This document shows positions 61,959 through 64,000 of a stretch of 64,000 nt of DNA, piece after piece. Below the pieces are notes generated by a model, which worked only from the letters and a program-made list of their open reading frames with translations, made no database searches and was not told where the DNA came from. The translations under genes and the position numbers were made by a program. Within the stretch, counting starts at the first letter, position 1. Every line of letters starts with the position of its first letter. Source of the stretch: a methane-oxidizing endosymbiont of Gigantopelta aegis (GTDB lineage Bacteria; Pseudomonadota; Gammaproteobacteria; Methylococcales; Methylomonadaceae); the NCBI RefSeq assembly GCF_016097405.1, contig NZ_JAEHGD010000001.1, forward strand, positions 580,345 through 644,344. Direction: 5' to 3'.

Positions 61959-62567
61959 CTAAAAGCCGAAATTATCTTCGATAACGACCTCAGAATAATC
62001 CAGCTGCCCCGGGCGTGGGTTAGCCGGTTTTAGCGCTTTACCCACGACAACAAACATCGAAATTAAATGATCATCCGGCAGATTGATCATTTCCGCAACA
62101 TCATCAAAATCAAAACCATCCATTGGACAGGAATCATACCCCATCGCTTTAGCCGCTAACATAATCGTTTGTGCAGCAATACCACATGACCGCATTGCTT
62201 CATCGCGCTGAACCTGGGTTTTACCTTGGTAATATTGTTGAATAGCCGGCAAAATATAATCCTGCGCTTCTTTAGGCGCATTCCGCCAATAGCGTTCAGG
62301 CTGCTTTTCCCACGCCTTAATATCGGCGCACAACACAATCAATAATGAGGCATCGGTAACTTGTGGCTGATCCCAAGCTGCTGCACGAATTTTTTCTCGC
62401 AAAACGTTGTCTTTGACCACAACAAAACGCCAGTGTTGAATATTAAAGGCTGTCGGTGACAGCATCGCTAACGATAATAACTTTCGCGTTTCTTCGTCAC
62501 TGATCTGGAACGTTGGGTCATAAATTTTTACCGAACGCCTGTTTTCAATTGCCTGTAATGTATCCAT
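61959..62567 (-). CDS. Nitroreductase-family flavoprotein
   Basis: 202 residues of the FMN-dependent nitroreductase fold: AIENRRSVKIYDP, LAMLSPTAFNIQHWRFVVVK, GIAAQTIMLAAKAMGYDSCPMDGFD and VGKALKPANPRP. Native substrate unknown; often quinones or nitroaromatics with NAD(P)H. Between fbp and the cd1 gene, 23 bp upstream of the latter. Confidence 0.9.
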   Translation of the reverse strand: MDTLQAIENRRSVKIYDPTFQISDEETRKLLSLAMLSPTAFNIQHWRFVVVKDNVLREKIRAAAWDQPQVTDASLLIVLCADIKAWEKQPERYWRNAPKEAQDYILPAIQQYYQGKTQVQRDEAMRSCGIAAQTIMLAAKAMGYDSCPMDGFDFDDVAEMINLPDDHLISMFVVVGKALKPANPRPGQLDYSEVVIEDNFGF

Positions 62568-62570
62568 AAA

Positions 62571-63581
62571 TTATTCCTGCTGCTGATGATGATATGAAAC
62601 GATACGCGCCACTTCTTTTTTTGAGCCTAATATCAAGGGCACTCGTTGATGAATGCCTTCCGGCTGAATATCCAGGATTCGTTGTCGCCCCGTATGACAC
62701 GCACCACCCGCCTGTTCGACAATAAACGCCATGGGGTTAGCCTCATACATCAACCTGAGGCGCCCGGCCTGGTTTGGATTTTTCACATCATAAGGATACA
62801 TAAAGACTCCCCCACGGGTCAAAATCCGATAAACCTCAGCCACCAGCGAGGCAATCCAACGCATATTAAAATTCTTATTTCTAGGACCGTCCTCGCCTAA
62901 AACACATTCATCCACATATTTCTTGACCGCCGGCTCCCAAAATCGCTGATTCGACATGTTAATAGCAAATTCGCTACACTCTTCAGTAATTTTCATATCC
63001 GGATGGGTCAAATAAAATTCCCCTACAGCCTGATCCAGAGTAAAGCCATTAACCCCTTGTCCGGTTGTCAATACCATAATGGTCGATGGGCCATAGAGCA
63101 CAAAACCAGCGCACACCTGCTGACTACCCTTTTGCAAAAAATCATTTAGCGAAGGCTCTTTTTTACCTTCATAGCGCAAGATTGAGAATATAGTCCCAAC
63201 CGTTAAATTCAAATCAATATTAGATGAACCGTCTAATGGATCAAATAAAGCCAGATACTTTCCACGAGGTGCGTCTTCGGGTAGCCTCACCCAATCTTCA
63301 TTTTCTTCTGAAGCCATACCTGCCAGATGTCCATTCCAGCTTAAGGCATCAATCATGATTTCATTACTAATGATATCCAGTTTTTTTTGTACTTCGCCTT
63401 GTACATTTTCCGTTTCTGCATTACCCAAAATACCGATTAAATCGCCCTGATTGACGCGATACGATATTTTTTTACAAGCTAAAACAATATCATTTAATAA
63501 TAAGCTGAAATCCCCAGAAACACCTCGCAAAGCGCGTTGTTGCTCTAAAATAAATTGCGTCAATGTCATTTTTCCTGACAT
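62571..63581 (-). CDS. fbp: Class I fructose-1,6-bisphosphatase
   Basis: 336 residues from ATG 63581 (MSGKMTLTQFILEQQRALRG); a start at 63632 would lie inside the terminator and is rejected. Catalytic EENEDWVRLP, DPLDGSSNIDLNLTVGTIFS (metal-binding DPLDGSS), LYEANPMAFIVEQAGG and the R-H-QRVPLILGSK end. Dephosphorylates fructose 1,6-bisphosphate, used in gluconeogenesis and RuMP regeneration. Follows fba. Confidence 0.96.
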   Translation of the reverse strand: MSGKMTLTQFILEQQRALRGVSGDFSLLLNDIVLACKKISYRVNQGDLIGILGNAETENVQGEVQKKLDIISNEIMIDALSWNGHLAGMASEENEDWVRLPEDAPRGKYLALFDPLDGSSNIDLNLTVGTIFSILRYEGKKEPSLNDFLQKGSQQVCAGFVLYGPSTIMVLTTGQGVNGFTLDQAVGEFYLTHPDMKITEECSEFAINMSNQRFWEPAVKKYVDECVLGEDGPRNKNFNMRWIASLVAEVYRILTRGGVFMYPYDVKNPNQAGRLRLMYEANPMAFIVEQAGGACHTGRQRILDIQPEGIHQRVPLILGSKKEVARIVSYHHQQQE

Positions 63582-63615
63582 AGTATAAATCCCGAGTTGT
63601 TGATATAGCGCACTC

Positions 63616-63655
63616 AAAAAAGGCCGGCTCAACTTTCGCTGAACCAGCCTTTTTA
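63616..63655 (-). terminator. Intrinsic terminator between fba and fbp
   Basis: On the minus strand AAAAAGGCTGGTTCA pairs with TTGAGCCGGCCTTTTT, with some G-U pairs, around GCGAAAG, ending in T. It lies about 24 bp after the fba stop. Confidence 0.8.
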
Positions 63656-63678
63656 TTTAAATCGTAAATCTGTTACCG

Positions 63679-64000
63679 TTACAGTAAATTCAAGGCATTC
63701 AAGTCTTCAAATGCTTTTACGATCCGTTTTACCATGTTAACCTGGCCGGCACGTTGCCAAACACGTGGATCATAGTATTTCTTATTCGGCGCATCATCAC
63801 CTGTCGGATTACCAATCTGTCCCTGAAGATAGGCTTCATGCTCCTTATAATAATTCATAACACCTTCCCAAGCAGCCCATTGCGTATCCGTATCAATATT
63901 CATTTTGATAACGCCGTAACTGATCGATTCGGCAATTTCTTCCGGTGAAGAACCTGAACCACCATGGAATACAAAATTCAAGGTATTTTCTGGCACACCA
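63679..64000 (-). CDS. fba: Class II fructose-bisphosphate aldolase (5' part beyond window)
   Basis: The last 106 codons are visible: FVFHGGSGSSPEEIAESISY with the zinc-binding histidine, GVIKMNIDTDTQWAAWEGVM, then YLQGQIGNPTGDDAPNKKYY and DPRVWQRAGQVNMVKRIVKA, matching the E. coli FbaA-type C-terminus. Cleaves or forms fructose 1,6-bisphosphate in the RuMP-linked glycolytic core. Confidence 0.96.
   Translation of the reverse strand, partial: GVPENTLNFVFHGGSGSSPEEIAESISYGVIKMNIDTDTQWAAWEGVMNYYKEHEAYLQGQIGNPTGDDAPNKKYYDPRVWQRAGQVNMVKRIVKAFEDLNALNLL

Overview
The window looks like chromosomal DNA of a gammaproteobacterial type I methanotroph (order Methylococcales). That placement is inferred from gene content: tandem methylene-H4MPT dehydrogenase genes of the MtdB family, pyruvate phosphate dikinase, class II aldolase and fructose-1,6-bisphosphatase of the RuMP/glycolytic core, a dissimilatory Nar/NarK cluster, cNOR, and a Pseudomonas-like cox cluster, all on moderate-GC DNA. 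No pmo or mxa genes are present, so the genus cannot be fixed.

Layout. 1-1811: lpxK (cut by the window edge), exbD and exbB. 1875-4269: an MFS transporter gene split by an ISAs1-family insertion with a clean 10-bp target duplication. 4374-13300: narK-narGHJI followed by a hemerythrin-like gene. 13643-17136: a membrane-anchored c-type cytochrome and ppdK. 17257-20537: an accessory patch holding a small HEAT/LRV-like protein, a MITE-like inverted-repeat element, a gene remnant, an IS5-family fragment and an IS3-family element. 20613-25345: hydroxypyruvate isomerase-like and VOC genes, DUF2956, DUF3301, norCB, a small membrane gene and tRNA-Leu(UAA). 25484-34487: the pstSCAB-phoU operon, a Pho-box-linked duplicated secreted protein, and a glycosyltransferase/PAP2 pair behind a triple Pho box. 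34680-42964: mrp, an IS5/IS427-type IS, an RNA-binding-domain protein, surA and lptD, with divergent amgK-murU. 43004-52737: ftsX, ftsE, and an in-frame fusion of a heme A synthase-like membrane domain to FtsY, which joins the fts genes to a cytochrome c oxidase operon (coxB, coxA, small ORF, ctaG, coxC, surf1, SCO-like). 53048-56856: queA, a MinD/FlhG-like ATPase, an nspC-like gene and 5-formyl-THF cyclo-ligase. 56974-59616: two MtdB paralogues and a GacA/UvrY-type regulator. 59764-61935: a cytochrome cd1-family (NirS/NirN) protein with two small cytochromes c. 61959-64000: nitroreductase, fbp and the 3' end of fba.

How the genes work together. Nitrate respiration (NarK, NarGHJI), a cd1-type protein and NorCB suggest a partial denitrification route toward N2O alongside aerobic respiration by an aa3/caa3-type oxidase. 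C1 oxidation through H4MPT and sugar-phosphate interconversion (Fba, Fbp, PpdK) supply carbon metabolism. A Pho regulon is legible from the DNA itself: near-identical Pho boxes stand before pstS, an unknown secreted protein and a PAP2/glycosyltransferase pair, suggesting phosphate-starvation envelope remodelling.

The most unusual object is the CtaA-FtsY fusion. Its heme-A-synthase half has no histidine in its first 166 residues and the usual downstream ctaB is absent. All IS transposases here carry frameshifts or truncations, whereas the complete host genes read through, apart from the IS-split MFS gene and one truncated gene remnant.
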